DNA from: TK10-74A sp965217625 | GTDB taxonomy: Bacteria; Chloroflexota; Dehalococcoidia; Bin125 | NCBI GenBank assembly: GCA_965217625.1 | Contig: OZ244557.1 | Span: forward strand, 496,001 to 560,000 | DNA length: 64,000 nucleotides | Direction: 5' to 3' | Part shown: one piece after another, positions 54,229-63,145 of the stretch | Layout: each line of letters opens with the position of its first letter | How positions within the stretch are numbered: the stretch's first letter is position 1 | Notes under the pieces: generated by a model | The model's input: the letters and a program-made list of their open reading frames with translations, nothing else | Databases searched by the model: none | What the model was told of the DNA's origin: nothing | Made by a program: the position numbers and the translations under genes

Positions 54229-55023
54229 TCAGCCCGTCGCGCGCAGCGCGGCCTCGACGGCGTCCGTCACGTCGAGCGCGGGGCCGGCGTCGCCCGCGCC
54301 CGGCAAGTCGGCCCCGCTGCGCGCTCGCCAGGCCGCGACGGCCTGCAACGATGCGATGATGAACGTGGCTTCCCGGCGCACCCCCCGCGCCCGGATGTCT
54401 CGGAACAGCGCCGACTCGCGGTCGGCCGGATCGGGCGCGCCGGCCCACAGCGCGTCCGACGACCCCGCGCGCAGCGCGTAGCGGCACCACGTCACGATCG
54501 GGCCGCGGTCCAACTCCGTCGTGACCCGCTGCAGCATCAGCCCGCTCGCCGGGGCGCGGGCGGCGATCAGCGCCTCGATGACCTCCTGCCAGGTCCCCAC
54601 GGGACCGCCGGGCTCGGCCGGATGCAGGTTGAGCAGCGGCAGGCGCTCGCAGAGCGCGGCCGTCGTGATCAGCATGTAGCCGGCCAGCATGCCGACCTCG
54701 GGCCGGTAGGGCGTGATCGCCTCGACGACCGCCCGGTCGTAGTCCTCCCGCCACGGCGCGAGCGCGCGGCCCGGCCGCGACGTGGCGCCGTCCACACGGC
54801 GGCGCCAAGCCCCGGAGGGGATCGTCACGAGCGGCGTGCCGGCGGCGGTCACGCTGTCGAGGAACGCGTCCGTGTTCGGCGACTGCCCACGCTCGCGGTT
54901 GCAGAACACGACCACGATCTCGGCGTCCAGGCGTCCCGCCCGGATCGCCGCCTGCGTCGACTCGAACAGCAGTTGGGAGCTCGTGCCCTTGGCGGTCGCG
55001 AACCAGGCGATGCGCAGCGTCAC
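54229..55023 (-). CDS. PurN-like formyltransferase family protein
   Basis: 264 residues from a GTG at 55023. RIAWFATAKGTSSQLLFEST, VVVFCNRERGQSPNTDAFL, EVGMLAGYMLITTAALCERL and PLLNLHPAEPGGPVGTWQEV follow the glycinamide ribonucleotide formyltransferase fold; N-L-H-P and LDRGPIVTW supply the expected Asn, His and Asp. The opening lacks the usual GSGxGSN phosphate loop (here ATAKGTSS), so the substrate may not be GAR. Probably a 10-formyl-THF-dependent transferase. Downstream of xseB on the same strand; purine genes are not adjacent. Confidence 0.78.
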   Translation of the reverse strand: MTLRIAWFATAKGTSSQLLFESTQAAIRAGRLDAEIVVVFCNRERGQSPNTDAFLDSVTAAGTPLVTIPSGAWRRRVDGATSRPGRALAPWREDYDRAVVEAITPYRPEVGMLAGYMLITTAALCERLPLLNLHPAEPGGPVGTWQEVIEALIAARAPASGLMLQRVTTELDRGPIVTWCRYALRAGSSDALWAGAPDPADRESALFRDIRARGVRREATFIIASLQAVAAWRARSGADLPGAGDAGPALDVTDAVEAALRATG

Positions 55024-55069
55024 CGCGATGCCCCCTCCGCCTCGCCCGTCGGCCGGTCGACCCGCGCCA

Positions 55070-55297
55070 TCACTCCGCGTCGAGTTCCCGCAACTCCTGG
55101 ATGCGCTGCTCCGCCCGATCGAGCAGCGCCTGCGCCCGGGTCGCCAGGGCCGCCCCCTGTTCGTACGCCGCCAGCGCCTCCTCGAGCGGCAGATCCCCGC
55201 TCTCCAGGCGCTCCAGCGTCTCCTCCAGGCGCGCCACCAGCTCCTCGTAGGGAGCCTCGCCGGGCTCGCGGTTGCTGGGACTCTTGCCTGTGCTCAC
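55070..55297 (-). CDS. xseB: Exodeoxyribonuclease VII small subunit
   Basis: 75 residues from a GTG at 55297 that overlaps the xseA stop (GTGA). YEELVARLEETLERLESGDL, PLEEALAAYEQGAALATRAQ and LLDRAEQRIQELRELD give the helical hairpin typical of XseB (FExxLxxLExIVxxLExGxLxLExxLxxYExG). It binds the XseA catalytic subunit to form the single-strand exonuclease. Confidence 0.95.
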   Translation of the reverse strand: MSTGKSPSNREPGEAPYEELVARLEETLERLESGDLPLEEALAAYEQGAALATRAQALLDRAEQRIQELRELDAE

Positions 55298-56640
55298 GGC
55301 GCCCGCCCATCTCCCACCGCGACGTCCCCCGCGGCGATATCGAGGATGCGTGCGCCGGCCGACCCGTCGTGCAGGCGCAGGCGCACCCGATCGTCGGGCG
55401 CCAACTGCCGCACGCCGCTGCGCACGCGGCCCTGCACATCCTCGACGATCGCGTAGCCGCGCGCCAACGTCGCCCGCGGGTCGAGCGTGGACAGCCGCGC
55501 CTGCTGGCCGGTCAGCCCCAGCCGCGCCATCGCCACCCGCGCCCCCACGATCTCCCAGCCGCGGCCGATCGCCGCGTCGAGCCGCAGGCGCTCGGAATCG
55601 CAGTCCGGCAGCGCCGCCTCCAGCCGATCCCGCCGCGCATCCAACTCGATCAGCGCCGTCTCCGTCACCCGATCGATCGCGCGGCCGAGCGCCGCCCGGC
55701 GCTCGCGCAGTCGCGCCGCCTCCTCGGCGCGGTCCGGCGCGACGAGCTCCGCCGCCGCCGACGGCGTCGGCGCGCGCACGTCGGCCACGAAGTCGATCAG
55801 GGTCACGTCGGTCTCATGCCCCACCGCGCTCACGACCGGCAGGGCGCTGGCGTACGTCGCCCGTGCGACGATCTCGCTGCTGAACGCGGCCAGGTCTTCC
55901 ACCGAGCCACCGCCCCGCGCCACGATCAGCACGTCGATCGGCGCCCGACCGGACCGCGCCGCCACGTTCAGCGCCTCGATGCCCCGCACGATCGACTCCG
56001 CCGCGCCGTCGCCCTGCACCTGGCAGGGGGCGAGCACGAGCCCCGCCAGCGGCCAGCGCCGCGCGAGCACCGTCTGGATGTCGTGCCAGACGGCGCCGGC
56101 CGGCGAGGTCACGACGCCGACGCTGCGCGGGTAGGCCGGCAGCGGACGCTTGCGGCCGGCGTCGAACAGGCCCTCCGACGCGAGCAGGGCGCGCAGCCGC
56201 TCGAACTCGGCCTGCTGTGCGCCCATGCCCTCCGGCTGCAGCGCGTCGACGTAGAGCTGCAGCTCGCCCCGCTCGGCCCACAGCGACACGCGGCCGTGCA
56301 CCAGCACGTCCTCGCCGTCCTGCACTTGCACGCCGCGGTTCTCGCGCCGGAAGAACACGCAGGGCAGCGCGCCGTCGGCGTCGCTGAGGGTGAAGTACAT
56401 GTGCCCCGCCTGGGAGCGGGAGAGACTGCGCACCTCGCCCGAGACCCAGACATCGCTGACGACCGGGTCGGTATCGAGCAGCGCGCGCAGGTACGACGCG
56501 ACCTGGCCGACCGCGTAGGCGGTGACGCGCGGCGGCTTCGGCGGCGCCGGCGCGTAGCTCGCGGCGAACTCCGCGATCGCGGAGGAATCGGGGCGCTGGG
56601 AGGACCCGGGGTCGTCGGTCGGCGGCCGGTCGAGCGTCAT
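55294..56640 (-). CDS. xseA: Exodeoxyribonuclease VII large subunit
   Basis: 448 residues. N-terminal OB fold: YAVGQVASYLRALLDTDPVV, VWVSGEVRSLSRSQAGHMYF. Catalytic part: GVVTSPAGAVWHDIQTVLAR, LVLAPCQVQGDGAAESIVRG, VLIVARGGGSVEDLAAFSSE (GGGS/DL motif) and VVSAVGHETDVTLIDFVADV. A helical arm and a C-terminal TLARGYAIVEDVQGRVRSG segment finish it. With XseB it degrades single-stranded DNA to oligonucleotides. A minus-strand TACGCT ends seven bases before the ATG. Confidence 0.96.
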   Translation of the reverse strand: MTLDRPPTDDPGSSQRPDSSAIAEFAASYAPAPPKPPRVTAYAVGQVASYLRALLDTDPVVSDVWVSGEVRSLSRSQAGHMYFTLSDADGALPCVFFRRENRGVQVQDGEDVLVHGRVSLWAERGELQLYVDALQPEGMGAQQAEFERLRALLASEGLFDAGRKRPLPAYPRSVGVVTSPAGAVWHDIQTVLARRWPLAGLVLAPCQVQGDGAAESIVRGIEALNVAARSGRAPIDVLIVARGGGSVEDLAAFSSEIVARATYASALPVVSAVGHETDVTLIDFVADVRAPTPSAAAELVAPDRAEEAARLRERRAALGRAIDRVTETALIELDARRDRLEAALPDCDSERLRLDAAIGRGWEIVGARVAMARLGLTGQQARLSTLDPRATLARGYAIVEDVQGRVRSGVRQLAPDDRVRLRLHDGSAGARILDIAAGDVAVGDGRAP

Positions 56641-56647
56641 GGCTGGC

Positions 56648-56653
56648 AGCGTA
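56648..56653 (-). promoter_or_regulatory. -10-like TACGCT upstream of xseA, leaderless geometry
   Basis: TACGCT on the minus strand is followed by GCCAGCC and the ATG at 56640, a spacing of seven. Confidence 0.45.
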
Positions 56654-56703
56654 CCGCCTCGGCTGCCGTCCGCGACGCCCCGCCCGTGAGTTGCCGGCGC
56701 GAT

Positions 56704-57276
56704 CTAGGGAGCGGCCTCCAGCCGCTCCAAGTATTGGCCGCTGCGGGTATCGACCTTGAGCACGTCGCCGGGCCCCACGAACAGCGGCACCTGCACCGTC
56801 AGGCCGGTCTCCAGGGTGGCGAGCTTCGTCGCGCCCGAGGCCGTGTCGCCCTTCAGGCCCGGGTCGCTCTGCGCCACGCGCAGCGGCACCGAGGCCGGCA
56901 ACTCGATGCCGATCACCTCATCCCCGGCGAACAGCACCTCGGCGTTGCCGTTCTCGGGCAGGTAGTTCAGCGCCTCGCCCACCTTGGCGCGCTCCAGCGG
57001 CTGCTGCTCGTAGGTCTCCGTGTTCATGAAGTAGTGCAGGTCGCCGTCGGCGTAGAGGTACTGCATGACCTGTCGCTCGACGCGCACATCATCAAACTTG
57101 CTGCCCGCCTGGAAGGTCTTCTCGACGCTGTGCCCGGCGCGCAGGTCGCGCAGCTTGAGCCGCACCTGGGCCGATCCCCGGCCCACCTTGATGTGCTCCC
57201 AGTCCGTCACCTGGTAGAGCGTGGAGTCCATCTCCACGACGACCCCCTTGCGCAGATCGCCCGTCGTGATCACCAT
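56704..57276 (-). CDS. efp: Translation elongation factor P
   Basis: 190 residues, full length with three beta domains. ITTGDLRKGVVVEMDSTLYQ, DWEHIKVGRGSAQVRLKLRD, QYLYADGDLHYFMNTETYEQ and GDTASGATKLATLETGLTVQ-VPLFV are standard. The modification loop reads H-I-K-V-G-R33-G: the tip residue is Arg rather than Lys, as in Thermus EF-P, and the loop Pro is Val. EF-P relieves ribosome stalling at polyproline. The poly-Pro micro-proteins in this window would be clients. GGGAGGG precedes the ATG. Confidence 0.97.
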   Translation of the reverse strand: MVITTGDLRKGVVVEMDSTLYQVTDWEHIKVGRGSAQVRLKLRDLRAGHSVEKTFQAGSKFDDVRVERQVMQYLYADGDLHYFMNTETYEQQPLERAKVGEALNYLPENGNAEVLFAGDEVIGIELPASVPLRVAQSDPGLKGDTASGATKLATLETGLTVQVPLFVGPGDVLKVDTRSGQYLERLEAAP

Positions 57277-57331
57277 CCTGCGATCCCTCCCATCGCGCCT
57301 CCGTGGCCGGAGGCCGGCCCAGCCCGATCGT

Positions 57332-58420
57332 CTACGCGCCGACCATGCGCAGCTTGGGCGCGGTCGTGAAATTGCGAAAGCGGCCGTTCTCCAGCACGCC
57401 CATGTCCTCGATGCGGATGCCGCCCCAGCCGGGCAGGTAGATGCCCGGCTCGACGGTGATCACCATCCCGTCCGACAGCACATCCTCCGACGTCCGGCCC
57501 AGCCGCGGGTGCTCGTGGATCTCCAGGCCCACGCCGTGCCCGAGCCCGTGCCCGAAGCGATCCCCGTAGCCCGCCTCGGCGATGATGTCCTGCGCGATCA
57601 TGTGCGCCTGCCCCCCGGTCATGCCGCTCTCGACGGTGGCCTCGGCGGTCTCCTGCGCCGTCAGCACGATGTCGTAGACCTCCTGGAACGTCGCGTCGGG
57701 CTCGCCCAGCACGATCGTGCGGGTCATGTCCGAGCAGTAGCCGTCCACGATCACGCCCATATCGATCACGATCGGCTTGCCCGCCTCCAGCGGCGTCTCG
57801 CGCGGGTAGGCGTGGGGCATCGCGCCCCAGGGCCCGCCGCCGACGATCGTCGCGAACGACATCGCCTCGGCGCCGTGCTCGCGCGCGTACTTCTCGATCT
57901 CCCAAGCCACTCGCAACTCGCTCCAGCCCGGCTGCACCCGGTCCGCGACGTCGTTGAAGGCCGCGTCGCCCAGCAGCACCGCCCGTTCCAGCGCCGCCAA
58001 CTCCTCCGCGTCCTTCACGGCCCGGACGCCCTCCACCAAGCCCTCGGTCTGCACCAGCGACGGGCGCTTCGGCGCGGGCATGCCGGCCAGGGTGTCGCGC
58101 AGCAGCTTGTGCGCCGCGACGCTCACGTCGGCCGCCTCGAAGCCCAGCTTGCGCCCCCCCAGCGCCTCGACGAAGCCCGGCAGCCAGTCGGCCTGCGCGC
58201 CCTCCTGCTTGTGCAGCGCGAAGTCGGGCGCTTGGGCGCCCACCTGCTCCCAGTAGCGGAAGTCGGTCGCCAGCGACGCCGCCTCGGCGCTCACCAGCAC
58301 CCAGCCGGCGGTGCCGGTGAAGCCTGACAGGTAGCGGCGGTTGTACGGATTCGTGACCAGCAGCGCGTCCAGCCCCGCGTCGGCGATGGCGGCGCGCGCG
58401 CGGTGCAGGCGATCGGACAT
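57332..58420 (-). CDS. Xaa-Pro peptidase (M24 family)
   Basis: 362 residues from the ATG at 58420, with AAGGGGG upstream. The N-terminal creatinase domain: ALLVTNPYNRRYLSGFTGTA. The catalytic pita-bread domain: VIDMGVIVDGYCSDMTRTIV (two Asp ligands), FGHGLGHGVGLEIHEHPRLG (His ligand and catalytic His), VITVEPGIYLPGWGGIRIED (two Glu ligands). All five metal ligands are present. Cleaves N-terminal residues before proline or X-Pro dipeptides. Adjacent to efp, a frequent arrangement in this phylum and in Firmicutes. Confidence 0.94.
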   Translation of the reverse strand: MSDRLHRARAAIADAGLDALLVTNPYNRRYLSGFTGTAGWVLVSAEAASLATDFRYWEQVGAQAPDFALHKQEGAQADWLPGFVEALGGRKLGFEAADVSVAAHKLLRDTLAGMPAPKRPSLVQTEGLVEGVRAVKDAEELAALERAVLLGDAAFNDVADRVQPGWSELRVAWEIEKYAREHGAEAMSFATIVGGGPWGAMPHAYPRETPLEAGKPIVIDMGVIVDGYCSDMTRTIVLGEPDATFQEVYDIVLTAQETAEATVESGMTGGQAHMIAQDIIAEAGYGDRFGHGLGHGVGLEIHEHPRLGRTSEDVLSDGMVITVEPGIYLPGWGGIRIEDMGVLENGRFRNFTTAPKLRMVGA

Positions 58421-58501
58421 GGCGGCCCCCTTCGACCAGTGAACGACTCGCAACGGATCGCAGTCTAGGGAGCCGAGGGCGCTCTGCCCACGCCGGCTGT
58501 G

Positions 58502-58948
58502 TCAGGAGGCGGCGCGCGTCTCGTGCAGCAGGCCGACGAGGGCGTCCAGCGCCGCCAGATAGCCGCGCCAGCCCAGCCCGCTCACCACCCCCGCCACGAT
58601 CGGCGCCGTCACCGACTCGTGCCGGAAGCTGTCCCGCGCGTAGATGTTCGTCAGGTGGACCTCCACCACGAGCCCGGGGAAGTGCTCCAGCGCGTCGCGC
58701 AGCGAGAGGCCGTAGTGGGCCAGCGCGCCGGGGTTGATGATCGCGCCCTCGGCGTTCTTCTCCTGCTGCAGGAAGTCGATGATCGCGCCCTCGTGGTTCG
58801 ACTGGTAGGGGCGCACCTCGACGGCCCACTCCTCCGCCCGCTTCTGCACCAGGCCCTCGATCTCGCTCAGCGTCTGCGACCCGTACATCGCCGGGTTGCG
58901 CTCGCCGAGGACGTTGAGATTCGGGCCCGCGATCAAGAGCACTTTCAT
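58502..58948 (-). CDS. aroQ: Type II 3-dehydroquinate dehydratase
   Basis: 148 residues. LLIAGPNLNVLGERNPAMYG (catalytic Tyr near the end), RPYQSNHEGAIIDFLQQ, GAIINPGALAHYGLSLRDAL and VVEVHLTNIYARDSFRHESV (catalytic His) are textbook type II motifs. Dehydrates 3-dehydroquinate to 3-dehydroshikimate in aromatic amino-acid synthesis, as a dodecamer. Its ATG overlaps the xerC stop (ATGA). Confidence 0.97.
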   Translation of the reverse strand: MKVLLIAGPNLNVLGERNPAMYGSQTLSEIEGLVQKRAEEWAVEVRPYQSNHEGAIIDFLQQEKNAEGAIINPGALAHYGLSLRDALEHFPGLVVEVHLTNIYARDSFRHESVTAPIVAGVVSGLGWRGYLAALDALVGLLHETRAAS

Positions 58949-60018
58949 GGCGCGACCTCCGCGATTCGGTCGGTAAAGAACGGGACATCCACATCGGGTT
59001 CGAGGGCCACCGGGTCGAGCGCCTCCGCGTCGAGCGCGTCCGCCTCGAGCGCCGCTGCCCCACGGCGCCGGCGCTCCTGTCGCGTGAACATCTGCTCGCT
59101 GATGCCGTCCAGGGAGTGATCGATCGCGGCCCGCTTCGCGGACTCCGTGACGTGCGTGTAGATCTGCGTCGTCGCGACGTTGGAGTGCCCCAGGAGCTCC
59201 TGCACCACCCGGATGTCGGCGCCGCGCTCGAGCATGTGCGTCGCGAACGAGTGCCGCAGCAGGTGCGGATGCACCAGCTTCGGCAGCCCCGCGGCGATGG
59301 CGTAGCGCTGCACGGCGAGCTGCACGGCCCGGGCCGACAGCGCCCCGCCGAAGCGATTCAGCCACAGCGCGTCCGGAGAGCCGTCGCTGACCAACTGCGG
59401 ACGGCCCGATCGCACGTAGTCCTCGATCGCCAGGTAGGCGTGATCGCCCACCAGCGCCACCCGCTCCCGATCGCCCTTGCCGCGCACGCGCAGGATCGCG
59501 TTCTCCCAATCGACGGAGCGCAGCGTCAGGCCGACCAGCTCACTGATCCGCAGGCCGGAGCCGTACAGCACTTCCAGGATCGCGCGGTCGCGCAGCCCGC
59601 CGGGCGTGTGCAGGTCGGGCGCCTCGAGCAGCCGCTCCACCTCGCGCACGCTCAGGAAGCGCGGCAGCGTGCGGGGCGTCTTGGGCGTGCTGGCCAGCCG
59701 CAGCGGGTCGGTCGGCAGGATGTGCTGCTGGAAGAGATGCCGGAAGAACGACTTGATGGTGCTGGCGCGGCGGCGCAGGCTGCCCTGCGCGACGCCGTCC
59801 TGCTTCAGCCCCGCCAGGTACGAGCGATAGGTGAGCCGGCTGACCTCGGCCAGCGATAGTTCGCGCTCATCCAGGTAGCGGATGAAGTGCGACAGATCCG
59901 TGCGGTAGTTCCGCAGGGTGTGGGTCGACAGGTTGCGTAGCAGGCGGAGTTCGTCGAGGTAGGCGTCCAGCAGGGCGGCGCCGTCCTCCGCTGCGCGCGG
60001 GAGGGGTTCTGCGGTCAA
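58945..60018 (-). CDS. xerC: Tyrosine recombinase XerC/XerD type
   Basis: 357 residues from a TTG at 60018 with GAGG six bases upstream. SAM-like N-terminal domain: LLDAYLDELRLLRNLSTHTL, RNYRTDLSHFIRYLDE. Catalytic residues: LYGSGLRISELVGL (Arg), RVRGKGDRERVAL (Lys), HPHLLRHSFATHMLERGADI (His, Arg), LLGHSNVATTQIYTHV (His, Tyr). It resolves chromosome dimers. The C-terminus is extended by about 45 residues beyond the family end (DALDAEALDPVALEPDVDVP), unusual but with no known domain. XerC versus XerD cannot be settled here. Confidence 0.9.
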   Translation of the reverse strand: MTAEPLPRAAEDGAALLDAYLDELRLLRNLSTHTLRNYRTDLSHFIRYLDERELSLAEVSRLTYRSYLAGLKQDGVAQGSLRRRASTIKSFFRHLFQQHILPTDPLRLASTPKTPRTLPRFLSVREVERLLEAPDLHTPGGLRDRAILEVLYGSGLRISELVGLTLRSVDWENAILRVRGKGDRERVALVGDHAYLAIEDYVRSGRPQLVSDGSPDALWLNRFGGALSARAVQLAVQRYAIAAGLPKLVHPHLLRHSFATHMLERGADIRVVQELLGHSNVATTQIYTHVTESAKRAAIDHSLDGISEQMFTRQERRRRGAAALEADALDAEALDPVALEPDVDVPFFTDRIAEVAP

Positions 60019-60217
60019 GTTAGACCTCGTCCAAACCTCGCCACCACGCGAGCGGGCTCACTGTAGGGGTGGCGGGCCCGCCCGCAATCAACGCTGTGTA
60101 ACGCGGCGTAAAGCGCGCGTTAAGCCACGGCACGGCCTATCTGGAGGCGGAGCGAGAACATTTTTGGTCGCCCGGCCCCGGCGCCCGCGTCGTGCGTCGC
60201 GAGGCGGTCGCAGGGCC

Positions 60218-63145
60218 CTACTTCGACTTGCGCGCCCGCGACTTGGTGGCCCGCTTCTTGCCGCGTGCTTGCGTGGTGCGCGGCGCCGTCCGGCGGCTGG
60301 CGGCGCGCTTGCCGGCGACCTTGCGCCCGCCCTGGGGTGCGAGCGCCCGCTCCGCGATCAGCGTCAGCGCCTGCTCCAGGGTCACGCGGGAGTGGTCCAA
60401 CTCGCGGGGGATGCTGGCGTTCGTCGCCCCATCCGTCACGTAGGGCCCGAAACGCCCGTCGAGCAGTCGCACCGGACGCCCGGAGTCGGGGTGCGCGCCC
60501 AGCTCCCGCAGCGCACGGCTGGTCGAGCTGCGCTGGAAGCCGGCGCTCTTGGGTTGCGCGAACAACTCCAGCGCCCGCTCGAGCGTGATCGTGTAGATGT
60601 CGTCCGTTTCCTCCAGGGAACGCGTGTCCTTGGAGTCGCCGCCGCGTTGCAGGTACGGCCCGAAGCGGCCGTTGGCCGCGACGATCGACCCCGCCCCGGC
60701 CGGGTCCGCCCCCAGGTCGCGCGGCAGCGACAGCCACAGCAGCGCGTCCTCCAGGGTGACGTCGTCCATCGCCATCCCGGACGGCACCGACGCCCGCCGC
60801 GGCATATCCGCCCGCTTCGTCTTGGGCGGCGGGTTGGGCCCGCGCTGCACGTACGGGCCGTAGCGCCCCGACTGCAGCAGGATCTCGACCCCGGAGTCCG
60901 GGTCGCGGCCCAGGTTGCGCGGGCCATCGACTTGCTGCGTGAGCAGTTCCATCGCGCGGTCCGCCGTCAGGTCGGCCGGCGCCTCGTCGGGCGGCAGCGA
61001 GGCCGTGTTGCCGACGCCCCCCTCGCCGCGTTGCAGGTACGGCCCGAAGCGGCCGATGCGCACCACGATCGGCTGGCCGCTGCCGGGCTCCTCTCCGACC
61101 GGGATCAGCGGGAACGCGATCTCCGGCAGCGCCGCCTCGATCCGCCGCGACAGCCCCAACTGCTCGCCCGTCTCGCCGTTCGCATCGCCCACTTGCTCGC
61201 CGCTCGGCTCTGCGCCCGGCTCGCCGAAGTAGAACGCGCGCAGGTGCGACACCGAGTCCGCCTCGCCGCGCGCGATCGCGTCCAAGGCCTCTTCCATCCC
61301 GGCGCTGAATTCGGGCTCGACGAGGTCGCCGAAATGACGCTCCAGCAGGTCGGTGACGGCGTAGGCCAGGAAGGTGGGGACCAACGCGGCGCCCTGCGAG
61401 AAGACGTAGCCGCGGTCCTGAATCGTGCTCAAGATCGAGGCGTACGTGGAGGGCCGCCCCAGCCCGTCCTCCTCCAGCTTGCGCACCAGCGACGCCTCGG
61501 TGTAGCGCGGCGGGGGCTGGGTCTCGTGCCGCTTCGCCTCCAGCGTGACGGGGCGCAGCGTCTCCCCCACCTCGACCGTGGGCAGCAGCCGCTCGTCGTC
61601 CGAGCCGCCCTCCCGGCCGTCGGCGCCAGGCGCGCGGCCGGCGTAGACCCGCAGGAAGCCGGGGAAGAGCACCCGCTGGCCGCGCGACTCGAAGCCGGCC
61701 TGGTCGTCGGGCTCCCAGGCCGGGCCCAGCGGCACGGTGATCTCGACGACGGTGCGCTCGAGCCGGGCGTCGGGCATCTGGCTGGCCACGGTGCGCTGCC
61801 AGATCAGCTCGTACAAGCGCAGTTGGTCGCGGTTGAGCACGGAGCGCAACGAGCCCGGCGTGCGACGGATATGCGTCGGCCGGATCGCCTCGTGGGCCTC
61901 CTGCGCGTTGCGCGAGCGCGTCTTGTAGGCGCGCGGGCCCTTCGCGAAGTCGGACCCGTACTCGCGCTTGATCACCTCCTGCGCCTCGGCCAGCGCCTGC
62001 TTCGCCAGCGTCACCGAGTCGGTGCGCATGTAGGTAATCAGGCCTTCGCGCTCGGCGCCCAGGTCGACGCCCTCGTACAGGCTCTGCGCGATCTGCATCG
62101 TGCGGCGCGCGCTGTAGCCCAGGCGCCGGTTCGCCTCCTGCTGCAGCGTCGAGGTCGTGAACGGCGGCGGCGGACGACGCGTGGCCGGGGTCGCGGTCAC
62201 CTTTGTGACGGTCCACGGCGTCGCCGGCTTCAGCGCCGCCACCAGCGCCCGGATGTCCGCCTCGTCCAGCAGCCGCACCCCGTCGCTGGTCTGCTTGCCG
62301 GTCGTGGGGTCGAAGTCGCGGCTGGCCGGCAGGCGATCCGCGCCCAGGCGCTTCAGCGTGGCGGGCAGTGTCCCCCGCGCGGCGGCCAGCGTCGCCTCCG
62401 CGTCCCAGTAGACGGCGCGCTGGAAGGCGGCCCGCTCGCGCTCGCGTTGGACCGTGATCCGCACCGCGACGCTCTGCACGCGCCCCGCCGACGTCCCCGC
62501 CCGAATCCGGCGCCACAGCACCGGCGACAGGCTGTAGCCGAACAGCCGGTCGAGGATGCGCCGCGCCTCCTGCGCTTGCACCAAGTCCTGATCCACCTGC
62601 CGCGGGGCGCGCAGCGCGTCCTGGATCGCCTCCTGTGTGACCTCGTGGAAGACGATCCGCTCCACCGGCACCGTCGGCTCCAGCAGCTCGCACAGATGCC
62701 AGCCGATGCTCTCGCCCTCCCGGTCCTCATCCGTCGCCAGCAGCAGCTTGTCGGCCCGCTTCAGCTCCCGCTTCAGCCGCCGCACGTGCGCCGCCTTGTC
62801 CTTCGGAACGATGTAGACCGGCTCGAAGTCCCGCTCGACGTTGACGCCCAACTCGGCCCAGGCCTCGCCGCGGATCTCCGCCGGCCGCTCCTCGGCCCGG
62901 CTCGGCAGGTCACGCACGTGGCCGTAGGACGCATCGACGACGTAGCCGGGCCCCAGGAAGCGCCCGATCGTCTCCGCCTTGGCCGGCGACTCCACGATCA
63001 CGAGTTGCGTGCCAGCGCCCGGTGCGGCCTGGGCGCGCGTGCGGGCTGGCGCCTTCACCCGGCGCGCGGTCTTGCGCGGCGCACGCTTCGCGCCCGCGGC
63101 CTTAGTACCCGGGGCCTTCGCGCCCGAGGCCTTAGCGCCGGACAT
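60218..63145 (-). CDS. topA: DNA topoisomerase I (type IA)
   Basis: 975 residues. A basic Ala/Lys leader of about 45 residues (GAKASGAKAPGTKAAGAKRA) precedes the Toprim domain TQLVIVESPAKAETIGRFLG; the catalytic Tyr lies in EREGLITYMRTDS at about 371. HEAIRPTHIRR and GLGRPSTYASILSTIQDRGY follow. Instead of zinc fingers the C-terminus carries five RFGPY.Q.G-type repeats (RIGRFGPYLQRGEG, SGRYGPYVQRGPN, NGRFGPYLQRGGD, DGRFGPYVTDGAT) and a Lys/Arg tail ending KSRARKSK. Relaxes negative supercoils. It overlaps dprA by 14 bases. Confidence 0.96.
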   Translation of the reverse strand: MSGAKASGAKAPGTKAAGAKRAPRKTARRVKAPARTRAQAAPGAGTQLVIVESPAKAETIGRFLGPGYVVDASYGHVRDLPSRAEERPAEIRGEAWAELGVNVERDFEPVYIVPKDKAAHVRRLKRELKRADKLLLATDEDREGESIGWHLCELLEPTVPVERIVFHEVTQEAIQDALRAPRQVDQDLVQAQEARRILDRLFGYSLSPVLWRRIRAGTSAGRVQSVAVRITVQRERERAAFQRAVYWDAEATLAAARGTLPATLKRLGADRLPASRDFDPTTGKQTSDGVRLLDEADIRALVAALKPATPWTVTKVTATPATRRPPPPFTTSTLQQEANRRLGYSARRTMQIAQSLYEGVDLGAEREGLITYMRTDSVTLAKQALAEAQEVIKREYGSDFAKGPRAYKTRSRNAQEAHEAIRPTHIRRTPGSLRSVLNRDQLRLYELIWQRTVASQMPDARLERTVVEITVPLGPAWEPDDQAGFESRGQRVLFPGFLRVYAGRAPGADGREGGSDDERLLPTVEVGETLRPVTLEAKRHETQPPPRYTEASLVRKLEEDGLGRPSTYASILSTIQDRGYVFSQGAALVPTFLAYAVTDLLERHFGDLVEPEFSAGMEEALDAIARGEADSVSHLRAFYFGEPGAEPSGEQVGDANGETGEQLGLSRRIEAALPEIAFPLIPVGEEPGSGQPIVVRIGRFGPYLQRGEGGVGNTASLPPDEAPADLTADRAMELLTQQVDGPRNLGRDPDSGVEILLQSGRYGPYVQRGPNPPPKTKRADMPRRASVPSGMAMDDVTLEDALLWLSLPRDLGADPAGAGSIVAANGRFGPYLQRGGDSKDTRSLEETDDIYTITLERALELFAQPKSAGFQRSSTSRALRELGAHPDSGRPVRLLDGRFGPYVTDGATNASIPRELDHSRVTLEQALTLIAERALAPQGGRKVAGKRAASRRTAPRTTQARGKKRATKSRARKSK

